From Takakia lepidozioides (Eukaryota > Streptophyta > Takakiopsida > Takakiales > Takakiaceae), in NCBI GenBank assembly GCA_030704615.1, contig CM060734.1, positions 23,808,001 to 23,872,000 of the forward strand: a DNA stretch of 64,000 bases. The letters run 5' to 3'. Each line of letters begins with the position of its first letter. Positions within the stretch are counted from its first letter, which is position 1. Below, piece by piece: positions 9,930 through 20,604 of the stretch. The position numbers were made by a program, and so were the translations under genes. The notes below the pieces were generated by a model. The model was not told the origin of the DNA. It did no database searches and saw nothing but the letters and a program-made list of their open reading frames with translations.

Positions 9930-11650
9930 AGAGGGGGCTGATCTCTCTTCTGCTGCTGTGGCAGGTGGTGGACACAAAGGGAGGGAGTGTGAGCAGGAGG
10001 GCCCCGCCAACCAGCCGTCGCTTGTTGTTGGTGAGCATCCACCATGTTCTTGTTTTTTTTTAATTTTTTGGTTCAGCGGAGCTAATGGGCCCCATGCTCT
10101 TGTATTGTGGTAAGTGGCGCATTGGAGGGAGGAAGTGTCAGCAGGAGGGCCCGCGCAACCAGCCCCGTCGTCAACCAGCCCCTTGTTGGTAAGCATCCAC
10201 CACTTTTGGTTATTTTACTGTTTTTAGCTTTAGTTCACCATGAAGCTAATCAACCTCCTCCTTTTCTGCTATGGCATGTGGTGCAGGAGGTAGGGAGGAC
10301 GAGTAAGGAGGGCCCCACCTGCAACCAGCCCCCTTGGTCCATGGTAATCATTGATCATCATTTTTTTTCTTTTTTTTTCTTTTTTTTTCATGTTTTCTTT
10401 GATGATATACCAAGGGGCTGATAGCCCCTTGCTCCACTATGGTAGATTTTACATTGGAGGGAGCACAAGCAAGGAGGGCCCCGCCAACCAGCCCACATTA
10501 CCCACTGGTAAGTATCTTCCCTTTCTTTAAATTTTTTTAATTCTTGATACAATTGGGGGTTGATAAGATAGCCCCTTTGGCTTCTGTTATGGCAGATTCT
10601 GCATGAGAGGGAGGGAGCCCAAAGCAGGGAGGGACCTGCCAACCAGCCCCCATTACCCGCTTGTAACTCCCTTTCATTGAGCTTTATTTTTTTAGTTGTT
10701 TAAATTTTTGTTAAAAGAGGGGCTGATTAGCCCATTGCTCTCGTGCTATGGCTGATCGTGCATGGGAGGGAAAGGAGGGCAAGTAAGAAGGCTGGCCAAC
10801 CAACCCCTCTTGCACCGCACATATAAGCATCCCCCTTCATTTTTTTTGCCCATAAAATTGGTATAGCAAGGGCTGATTAGCCGTTGCTAATGCAGATCAC
10901 ACACAATAAGGTCGTCCAGTGCAAATAAAAAAGCACGTCAACCAGCCCCTCTCATCTTGTAGTAAGCCCCCACCCTTTAGCTTAGTTTTTTAATGTTATT
11001 CTTTCCAATGTGTGGTACAACAAAAGGCTGATTCGCCCTTCCTCATAGTGATATGTTGCACTCGGGAAGGGAGCAGAAATAGGAGGCCTCTTGACCCGCC
11101 AACCAGCCCCCATTACCCGCGTGTACTTCCCCTTCATTGTTCTTTATTTTCTTAATTATTTTAAGTTTGTGATATAAGAGGAGCTGATTAGCCCCTTGCT
11201 CTTTTGCTATTGTAGATCGTGCATAGGAGGGAAAGAGGGCAAGTAGGGAGGCCTGCCAACCAGCCCCCGTTCCACCACACATGTAAGCATGCCCCTAATT
11301 CAATGTTGCATATTTTTTTTTTCCCAGGAAATTGGCATAGCGAGGGGCTGATCAGCCCCCTACTCTGTTGCTATGTAGATCACACACAAGAAGGAGGAGT
11401 GCGAGTTTAGAGCCCGCTAACCAGCCCCCTCATCCTATGGTAAGCCCCCATAGCTTAGTTTTTTATTTTATTTTTTCCAATGTGTGGTACAACAGAGGGA
11501 TAATTTGCTCCTCCTCTCATAGTGAAAGTTTGAACTCGGAAAGGGGAGCACAAATATCAAGAAGGCTTGACAGCCAGCCCCTATCTCTTGTGGACAATCA
11601 CCCCACTTTAAAGCTTCATAATTTTTAGTTATAACTCTTCATGTTGTGGT
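9930..11650 (+). repeat. Tandem array of ~155-bp units inside the hAT element
   Basis: About eleven diverged units each carry AAC(C)AGCCCC after a purine-rich GGGAGGGA...GGAGGGCC block. This is followed by a GTAAGCATCC-like stretch, a T-rich tract and GGGCTGATTAGCCC. The AACCAGCC cores lie near 10009, 10158, 10322, 10487, 10633, 10797, 10932, 11100, 11261, 11419 and 11572, a spacing of 135-168 bp. GGCTGATTAGCC is partly palindromic. Frames called here are by-products. Confidence 0.8.
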
Positions 11651-11990
11651 ACAACAAGGACTGATTTATTTATATGTGGTGGGGGCATTGCAGATCATTT
11701 CCCAAGGCATGAAGTAGCCAAGCTGACCACTGAAGCATAAGACTGGTCCACCCCCAACTTGCTAGGTAGTTTTTGTAATTTGAAAATGTAAATGTACATA
11801 TACTAGATAAAAAAAATAACGTAGATCTAAATGTAGGCCATGTATGTAACATTCAGCTCAATATGAAATAATAAATTGAGCAGTGCGGTGTCTCTCCCCA
11901 CACTTTCGTTTTGGCCAGCCATATACCATTCCAAACTTTTGTAAATATATGAGTTGTGCACAATTATTAAATGTCTTTTAGATTATTTGT

Positions 11991-13655
11991 TTGCATTGTT
12001 TTTACACAGGAGTTGTTCCACGAGCTTTTTATGTCATGGAGCCCAATATTTTCGATGAACTAGAAAGGGAAGTTGTTCCTGACATCAATGTTGATAATGA
12101 GAGAGCTTTGGTAGAGTGTCATGTTGCGGAGGATGCTCATCATGCAGCCTCATTTACATCAGCTCCTCAAGCCTCGGCTGCAATGTCATCTTCCACAGTT
12201 TCGCCATCACACACGGTGTTGGATGTGGAGGCGCAGCTCCCAGTACTTGAAAAACAACGAGATTTTTGGAAGCCCCACAATCGCACTGCTTCGACATGGG
12301 CATTCTATGCAACAAAAGACTCTGCTCCAGTGGACATAACAAATCCACAACAAATGAGGTGTGTTCTATGTCATCCTGTTGGTATCACTCCTGCAAGCAA
12401 GAAGGGCATTGTGACCTATAATAAAACCAATGGTATCTCTGCCCTTCGAAAACATGTGGATCAAGAACATGACATTGTTTTGCGTAGGTGGATTGAGAGG
12501 GAAAATGAAGGACCTGAGAAGGCCCGTAGGCCATCAAAAAAGAGGCCCGGCCCCACTCTTGGAAACATAGTTTCTTTTTTTGGGAGCTCCACTCCATACA
12601 ACCAAAATGATGATCAACAGAAGCAATTCAATGAGGATTTAGTCTTGTTCATTGCAAAGGAGTGGGTTCCACTGTCTTTGGTAGAATCCCCTTGGCTAAG
12701 AAGGATGGTGTTGAGGCAAAATCCTCGGATTGTTTTCCCTTCTCGACGGACATTTGTGAATGAGACCATTCCAATCTTGGCAGAGAAGACGAAAGAGCGC
12801 TACATGTCCCCATCTCTTCAGAGTTGTGTTACTTGCTCTGTGAGTTTTGATTTGTGGATGTCAAGAGGGGGAACTGACACTTTTGTCATCATAGCGCACT
12901 TTATTAATGAACAGTGGGAGCAATGTCATGTGACTCTTGGCATGTTTGAGACACCTGACACATCTGGGGCTGCCATGGCACATCAAGTCAACAATCTTCT
13001 TGTGAAGTATGGCCTCAATACTCGCATTATTGCTTACGTCAAAGATGAGGGAAGTAACTTGGCAACTTTGACCAATGCTTTGAATTCGGTGGTCTCATGT
13101 GCGTGTTTGGGGTTGGATTCTCCATTTGTGGGTAGCTGTTTTGGGCATGCAATGTCCAAGTGTTGCCAGTATGCAACAAATGATGCAAAAGTATGCGCAG
13201 ATATGAGATCGGTTTCTATAAAAAAAATGCCCAATCAGAATTGCGAAAAACCATTACTTGGACCAAAAAAAATGGCAAAAGGAGACAAGAATGGGCAAAG
13301 GCATGTGTGGACAGCGGCAGTCATCCCCACAAATTGAAGACTCCGGTGAAGACAGAACACGAGTCTCTCTTTCCGTATGTGGGATTTTTTGGCACGGCTA
13401 ATCTTGGGAATAGTTGGATCTCAGATTGAAGCTGAGAGGGTTTTTAGTATTGCAAGTGTCATAACAAGCTTGAGACGGTGCAGGTTAAATATTGAAAACC
13501 TTGATATGCTTGTGAGTGTAGTCAAGAATTGGTCAAATGATGCTAGAGTTGGTTGCTTTAGTACTTCCATGAAAGAGTTTTTGGATAGGGAAGAAGTCCT
13601 CTTAGATGAGAATGAGGACTTGATTGTAGAGGCAAACCTCTTTGAGCCTCTTTGA
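11991..13655 (+). pseudogene. hAT transposase with BED zinc finger, broken
   Basis: The frame 11991-13337 begins in or near an intron edge. A natural start is the ATG of MEPNIFDELEREV near 12036. Residues of the BED finger follow: a W.FY aromatic start, CVLC, then HVDQEH (C2H2 pattern), at about 12290-12470. The middle continues as an ordinary hAT transposase N-half (SFDLWMSRGG, AYVKDEGSNL) to about 13170. It then jumps, through a frameshift and a missing core, to the C-terminal dimerisation region in another frame at 13377-13655 (GSQIEAERVFSIASVITS, then LDMLVSVVKNW). Several hundred residues of the RNase-H-like core are absent compared with the family's 600-800 residues. The protein is therefore very unlikely to be active. 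It is likely the remains of the element's own transposase, not a domesticated gene. Confidence 0.8.
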
Positions 13656-14189
13656 GGTAGAATGATTTGTCTTAGAGACAAATTATTGTTCAACATATTA
13701 CACTATACTCCTTTGATTGGAGTTTGTTTATTTGTCATTTTTATTGAAAATTTCAGTGACATCCCGTGTACTTAGTTTCTTGTATGCTATATCGACAAAG
13801 CATCATCCAAAAAACACAAATTTATGTAGTTTTTTTTAGTTGTGCTTTTGTTGCACCATAAAAGGTAACCATAGAATTACACATGTTTAATTTGTTTTGT
13901 ATTTTGAATTAAGATCCTTATGTAGTTAGTTAGTTTTAGTTGTTCTTTGCTACACCGTACGAAAACTTATAAAATCTCTGGTTTTCCGTTTTTAATGGAG
14001 ACCATGCGTATTTAACTTGTTATGTATACCATAAAAGACAATCACAAAAAACATATAAGTTTATTTACTTCTGTTTTACTAATAAATTCCCTGGTTTTAG
14101 TTGAAAATTCTGAAAATTCAGTATGACCAATTAGATCAGTTCATTTAATTTTCCAGAAGAATAAAAAAAATTAAAAGAATTTAATATAT

Positions 14190-14400
14190 TTTTATAAAAG
14201 AACCGGAACCTAACCGGAACCGGTGTTTTTTTTCCAGAAACTAACCGGTAACCGGAACCGCCCCCATGTTAAAAAGTCAGAACCTGAACCGGACCAGAAC
14301 CGCCTTAATAAAAAATAACCGGATCCAGATCCGGAACCGTCTCTTCAAAAATTTGTGGAACCGGAACCGAAGGTTCCTTCACAAAGGCAAGAACCGCACA
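14190..14400. repeat. Right subterminal GGAACC cluster of the hAT element
   Basis: AACCGGAAC, GGTAACCGGAACCG and similar motifs recur about ten times just inside the right terminus, mirroring the left cluster. Confidence 0.6.
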
Positions 14401-14414
14401 ACACTGGAAAATAC

Positions 14415-16190
14415 CAGTCAGTAATAGCTGAAAATAAAATGACAAATCAACCTCCTGAAGAGGCACCATCATCACCTCACCAGATCTGCAAGAAACATTA
14501 TAGGGTGGGAGGTGTGGGGTATTTTTTAGGATACCCCCTTTCCTAATAGAAGGATATTCCCCTAAAAGTTGAATACAAAAGCAATCATCTTATTGAGAAG
14601 GGCAATGTATTGAGTGAAACTGGTTTTCATGCCCATTTTTTTAAAATAAAAATAAAAAGTAACTGTAACATCATTGTCATCTAATGTTAGTTACGATTCA
14701 ACTGCAGTTTAATCCAAACCAACTGGGTGTAAATGTGTAATACTGTGACTTTTTGTTTCATTATATGGCTCTGTTTACTTACCAGAAATCTTTGGTATAA
14801 CACTCTTAAGCCTTTGAAACATCAGTCTGTATTGGTTCCCTCATCATTAAAGTTGTGACAGGGGCTGCATTTACATGAAAGGAAAAATTCCATAGTAATC
14901 CCATTGCTATAAAGCCTATGGTTTGATTATATCATTCATCATGACACTGATTTCCAAGTTAGACTGCAACCAGAAGCCTTATGTGGAGCTTACCCTGGTT
15001 TGCAAGCAAGATTCCCTGGAGTGTTTAATTTACATGCTATGGAGAAACAAATTCACCATATACCAGCCTGATATCAGGTTATAAAAACCAGGCTATAAGG
15101 TATTACTCCAAAGCCTTATCAGACTTCAGTGATATTGGTAAACACACTCAACAAGCATAAAACTCTAAAGTCAACATCTCAAGCACTTGAATCATTTGCC
15201 TTTTCTTGTACTCTAACCGTATAGGTTATGACGGCAAATGATTCCAAGAACTGAGATTGTAGTTCATGGCATCCATGTTATGATGAAACATGAGGAAATC
15301 TCAGTTTTATCACAGATCAAAGCACCAACTACAAAGTTGTACCCTGAATTGATCTACAACTACAAGTACTGGAGCTTTGAACAGTGTGTGACCAGACTGT
15401 CTCTCTGGTTAACACCTTTCAAAAACTAGGTATTCATAAACACATACCTAGCCTCTGAAAACAGGGATCTTTAAATGAAGCTTCCATATAAGAGCTGTTT
15501 CCAAACAAATACTGTTACCATGTATGCCAGTCCACTGTATGTTTCTGACCAGTATGGCCAGTGAACATTATGTTACTGTTTGAAACATGTATCCTACTTA
15601 GAACCAGCATGAGATCCAGGGCAGAGCATATTAATTCATGTTTTTAGATTTCTGTCCCCTAGCCCATTAATCATAGCTGATTTAAACCCAGGTTCTCAGT
15701 GTAATATAATCAACCAGTGGCCTATGCAAAATGACATTAGAATCCACTCTAAGTAGTGTAGATTCCCTTGTGTTTTGTCAAAACAAGCTTAAGGAGAAAC
15801 AAGAAACATCAGTTTCATAGAGTTCCCTAGTTCTTATGTGCTACTCATCTGAAGACAAACAGGGTGACTAATGAAGACCTCCCCTGTCTCCTCCGAGCAA
15901 CCTCATCTGTAAATGTCATGCCATAGTCTCCAATCTTCCATTTCTCCAATGCATCCTACACCCCAAGTGTTCATAAAAGGCAGAAGACCCTCACCTGTCG
16001 CCCCTCCCAAAAACAAACACAACAGTGAGTGTTAGTGAGGTAGCTAAAGGTGCATAGCGGGTCTGCTGCGCTTGCTATCGCTTTCCAGAATGAATTCCTG
16101 AGATTGTAACATACAAAGGAGACTTGAAGTAACCAGCAAAGCTCTGAGTTCTTGAGGAGAGATTGTGGCTAGAGAAATGATCAAACACAT
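14415..16190. other. Intergenic, no gene recognised
   Basis: AT-rich sequence with only short frames. No domain, splice-coherent exon set or repeat boundary is evident to me. Confidence 0.35.
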
Positions 16191-16231
16191 AAAAGATTAT
16201 AACATTCTGTGCACGGAATACAAACCACAAC

Positions 16232-18170
16232 CCCTGTTGGATTTGTCATTTGCAAAAACATCCAGATGGTCATTCATAACCTTAATGGCTTGTGCTAAGT
16301 TTGCCTGCGACATCGCTGGTCCAAGCAGATCGCCGGAGCGCTCCAGCGACACCAAAATCAAGATATCCAAAGCAAGACCAAGGTACAAAACCCCAAATTG
16401 GAACCAGCTTAGAGTTATCACCTCTCGGAGGTCACACAGCAAAGATAAGACAAGTTGCGATTCGGTTGAATCACTGCAGCTTGACAAGGGTATTACTATG
16501 ACACCTGCGATGGAAAACCAAGAACGACAGTCTTGTAGAATGTAGTGCAAAACAGCTAGGCAGACGTCTTTGATCAGCTAAGGAGTATGAATCCTCAACA
16601 CCCGTGATCCCTAGCGTGGTATGACAACCCTGGAGGCAAGAAAAAAGAAAACAATGAAGGGAAAGAAAACACCTTCTCTGTTTTATGATTGCCCAGGAGT
16701 CACATTTGATTTGTCGTAGCAGAGGGGAGATCTGCTGTTTGTCAGGTCACGATCCCACTGCTGTAACGTACCACCGCCAGCTCACCATTTTTCTGTAAGC
16801 TTACGGAAGAATGATAGCACGGCGCGTAGAGAGGATCTCCCCTTTGCGTGTTTATCATCAGAGGCTAGGGTCTCTGATATTAGTTCGGCAGCTTGCAAAT
16901 CGCGAATCAGCCAGGATACTCACCACCCATTCCTCGCCATAAAACTTACATAGTCTGGATACCAGCTTATTGCTGTAGTATCCTACAACTCCTTGTCCCT
17001 TGTATCTCAAACACAGATTTAGGGTCTCAATCAATGATTACCCTGCAGACATCGAAGCAAATGTATCCTGTTTTCCCAGTCTCATTTGAAATCCAATCGT
17101 TTCACTACTGGAATCGTAATCGGGACCATTCTGTCATAGGCATAATACCTTGTCATCTGCATACTCATCATGACAAGGTGTTCCCTGATTTCTGAAAAGA
17201 TATGTGCCGCTCTAAAAAAATCACGCCGTGCAGCACTCATATCCAGAACATATGTTTCTTTTTCAAGGAGCTTGTATAGTGACAATCCAAACAGTTCCTT
17301 GTAATGGATGGGATCTGTTCTTCTCAAATCGATTTCTTCTGGAGCAATCATGTCAGTAACACTGAACCGTTTTCGAGGGCTCCTGTGTCATCATTAAACG
17401 AGCAGTGCCATGTATAGAGGATCACCCGCCCTTTGTTGTACCATAGCAGATTTACAGTGGCATTGTCGGGTTCCAAAGCACATCAAAACACATTTTTTGG
17501 ATTGTTAAACAATCTTGCTGTCCAAGAAAAGCAGCTCTAGGATCCATATATCCTCTAGAAATCCCTTCACACAAGCATCAATCTACTGTGTGTGGTTTAC
17601 TCAATAACTAGGCCCCAGAAGGGCCTGGGCTTTTGGCTCAGCCTCGAGACTTTCAAAGTTAATGGTAAACAGAGGTAAAGTAAGTAGAGAGAGGGAGAGG
17701 GAGAGAGCGAGAATGTACTCATAAGACGCTGTTTGCAGTAGCCTTGTGGCCATAGACCCGGAGAGAGAGAGAGAAGGCCGGGGGGGGGGGGGGGGGGGGG
17801 GGTTGTGGGGTGGGGGGTGTGTGTTGTACAATGACCCTCTTTGGCTTGTTACAGTCTTTCAACTACTGAGCCGTATGAAGATGCTCGAGGAAGGATCAGG
17901 ATAGTCCATGCACCACTACACTAAGAAAGCAGCTTTCTCATGCGAACAAGAAAACACAGAGCGTCCTAAAAGATTGTATAAAGATATAAACTGAGCGAGT
18001 GTTAGAAACTTACTATGTGGGAGCACAACTTCACATAGGTGGGTTGCACATCCAGCTCTATTCACCAAGACCTTCAGTTCCAGGCATTTGAATTTTCCTA
18101 ACCAGGTCCTCACAACAGAGGCTCGAGCAATTCTTCTCACTCTGTGCTTGTCCCAAAAATCCCTCTTGAC
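16232..18170 (-). CDS. Candidate exons of an unidentified minus-strand gene
   Basis: Three minus-strand stretches look protein-coding. The first is about 18170-18018, beginning after an AG acceptor, with RDFWDKH and ASVVRTWLGKFK. The second is about 17380-17090 with APEEIDLRRTDPIHYKELFG and ARRDFFRAAHIFSEIREHLV; it is strongly charged and helical and sits after a CACAG acceptor. The third is 16550-16232 with NLAQAIKVMNDHLDVF and is weaker. Composition and splice-like borders argue for a real gene, but I do not recognise the family and the joins are not proven by phase. The gap between the first two holds LINE fragments, as expected for an intron. It may be intact, partial or a pseudogene. Confidence 0.35.
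17543..17760 (-). mobile_element. Two LINE 3'-end fragments
   Basis: 17550-17670 matches the LINE at 59175-59300 (the terminal Pol codons, EAEPKAQALL, and the 3' UTR). 17712-17757 matches the LINE's extreme 3' end at 59026-59070 (GTACTCATAAGACG). In the full element the second block precedes the first in plus coordinates, whereas here the order is reversed. These are therefore two independent or rearranged insertions in the same orientation. Confidence 0.7.
17779..17820 (+). repeat. Poly-G tract
   Basis: A run of more than 20 G residues is followed by GGGGTGGGGGG. Exact length is prone to assembly error. Confidence 0.7.
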
Positions 18171-18256
18171 CTAGTCAGGTAGATGTGTTGTGAAAATAAG
18201 GAAGGAATCCATGTGAAGAGGTCTATAAGTGGCATTACCTAAAGCATTGAACAGGT

Positions 18257-18257
18257 C

Positions 18258-18290
<33 letters not shown>
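18257..18290 (+). repeat. (GT)n microsatellite
   Basis: A GT dinucleotide run of about 12 units ends in TATATATG. Confidence 0.9.
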
Positions 18291-18299
18291 ATGCTTTTC

Positions 18300-20604
18300 T
18301 AGAACATCGAATTGTGAGTGTCTAAGAAAGTAGAGTTTCTTCAGGGTCAGCACATGGCCTGGTTGCCAATGTCATTGTTTTCCAGACCCTTCTTAGATTT
18401 TTCAAGTTGATGATTGTGTGTTAATACCAGTATTTATAGACCCCAGGTTATGAAGTAGGTGATTACAATTTGCATGTATACGTCATTGGTAGAGACAACC
18501 TGCTTGTACACAAAATCATATCTGCACACCTCCCCCCAACTATAAGGCTAATAATTACATCTCTCATTTTTGTGATTGTTCTACTTTTCGGGCAAGAACT
18601 GTCATAGAGCACAGACCTAAACCTGGGGGATAAGGGGAGAATGTCTCCCAACAAGTCTAGAATACCCTGCCTTATGAGAAGGGGGTGCAGAAGTCACCAC
18701 ACTCGAAAATGACACAAGCTAATTTGTAGGGGGTATCGTGATCACGGTTTTCTGATTCTGGTCCTAGAAGTGCCAATCCCGCAAATGTCCCCTTCTTGTG
18801 CAATGGTTCTGGATCCTTGTAGAACTCAAAGGAAGCCATTGGGTGAAACTAGAACTTTCATCTATGGGCAATAATCAAATTGACCCTCATGGTGGAACAC
18901 AAAACGCTGGCCGACTGGGGAGGTGAAAGTAGTCGCCCTGCTGGCCAGCTTCCAAATCCAAAATGATTTCCGGCTCTTTTTCCTTCTCTTCGTCTGCGAA
19001 TCCACCCGCCATTCGTTTGCCCAATGTAAGCTGCATATGCACTAGTTCACACTTTCACACACGTAATTAGCTCAAATTTAATAGGGCTGCATTGGACATC
19101 TTTGAAAAAGACATCCAACAATTGGGTACTTGAAACAGACATAGAGAAAGCAAGAAACGAGCCTTTCAGAGACCTGCCAAACGCTGCCAAGGACGACAAA
19201 TCTGTAGAAAGACAGGGTTCAGCACTTTATTCCCTTTCTCATCGTTGTCTTTTTCGTATGCGCTCCTATCGTATTGGGGGCCGATGAACCAGGCGTGAGG
19301 CCACCGCACCCTGCTTGTGAGTAGTCTCTATTCTGTTCATGCATACAGTCACAAACACGAGGTGGTCACCCACACGCTCCTGGAAGCAATCACCCTCCTT
19401 CCTCCATTTCTCCGCCTATACCCCTACAAATTGCTTCAAAGCCAGAATTTCACACAATCAACAGAACGAATTGAATCTCTTAGAGATTGAATACTTGTTC
19501 CTAGAGGTCACAGGCTCCCATCACACTACAGCAGGAGCCGGCAACCCCCAACATGTACGTGAGCAGTGACCGCATTGCGTTACGTTTTTTCTTAACTTCG
19601 TACATTCTCATCTTCGGGTAGCAAGGGACAAATAAAGCAGCCTCACCTCGTCAAGTGCAGAGGCGGAGCCCAGCAGAGCCTCGAGCGCCTTCAATTCCTG
19701 CCATTGCATCATCTTCCTCCCCGTCTTCGAATCCCCCCGCCCCCTTTCCCCCGCTCCAGGAGGTCGGTCATGGCCGGCAACCGCCCTGGATGGATAGAGG
19801 AATTCATCCGTCAGTGGATTCTGTGGAAGCTTCCAGGGAGAGTCGTGGGTTAGTCCGCAGCCCTAGCCGATGCTGCGCAGGCGGAGTGTGAGGAATCATC
19901 GGAGCTGCAGCGTAGCTGGGGTTTGAGGGATCGAGAGGTCTGTTTGGGAGTTCCTCACACATTCATTGAGGGGCACAGATGGAGTGAGTTTTGGGTTGAT
20001 TCAGCTCAAGGAGTTGAAAGCGGTGGAGTCGACTGGGATCCAGCTAGCTGGGCACATAGATGTATCTTGCGCATAGCGTCCAGCGATCATGTCTTTTTAG
20101 TATCGTGGCGGAATCCTTTTTCCAGGAGGCGCATTAGTAATTCTCGGGCTCTGGGTTGAGTTTGCAGAGCTTTGATGAGATCGTAGATTTTTAGTGTGCG
20201 TCAGTTGCATGCCTTCACAAGAGGAGCACCGACCTCTGCAGTCACGTCGTCGAGGAGGATGATGGATCACCGAATCCCTTTTATGTAGTTTGAAGAGGAC
20301 GGACTTAGTCATCATGGTGAGCGGGATGGGGGAAGAACCGGAGCATTGGGCATGGGAAGTATCTCTTAGCGGAAGTTTGTTCAGTGATGCAACTGAGCAG
20401 GGAAAGTTCAGAATGTACAGCCAATTTATGAGTTCACAGACAACTCGGAAGTCAGCTGATTATTCAGTTTTTCAGTGTCATGGCTTTCTTTCGTTCGTTT
20501 TGGTGCTGAACCTTTTCATTCATGTAGTTAAAGCCGACCAGCATACAACAAGATTTTCGCATTGTCCCTCCCCTACCTTGGTAGATATATTCTTACCTCT
20601 GCAG
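18300..20604. other. Region upstream of the APRL gene, no gene recognised
   Basis: No frame here has a recognisable domain. A short frame from the ATG at about 19770 (MAGNRPGWIEEF..., 27 codons) lies upstream of the APRL gene and could be an upstream ORF or an exon of something else. The first exon and promoter of the APRL gene should lie in the right half, because the exon at 20605 starts after a splice acceptor. Confidence 0.3.

Larger units (their letters stand above)
9488..14406 (+). mobile_element. hAT-superfamily DNA transposon
   Basis: The left end CAGTGTTGGGCGGTT and the right end, read inward on the minus strand as CAGTGTTGTGCGGTT, form terminal inverted repeats. A perfect 8-bp direct repeat, GAAAATAC, flanks them at 9480-9487 and 14407-14414; 8 bp is diagnostic for hAT. 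Both subterminal zones (about 9510-9700 and 14190-14370) are packed with GGAACC/GGTTCC-type hexamers in both orientations, likely transposase binding sites. Between them lie an ~1.7-kb tandem array and a broken BED-type transposase. Length is 4,919 bp. Confidence 0.9.

Noticed and set aside
9930-11650. Regular repeats as a CRISPR array
   Set aside because: Units are ~155 bp, diverged and lack the short repeat/unique spacer pattern; the context is a eukaryotic hAT transposon.
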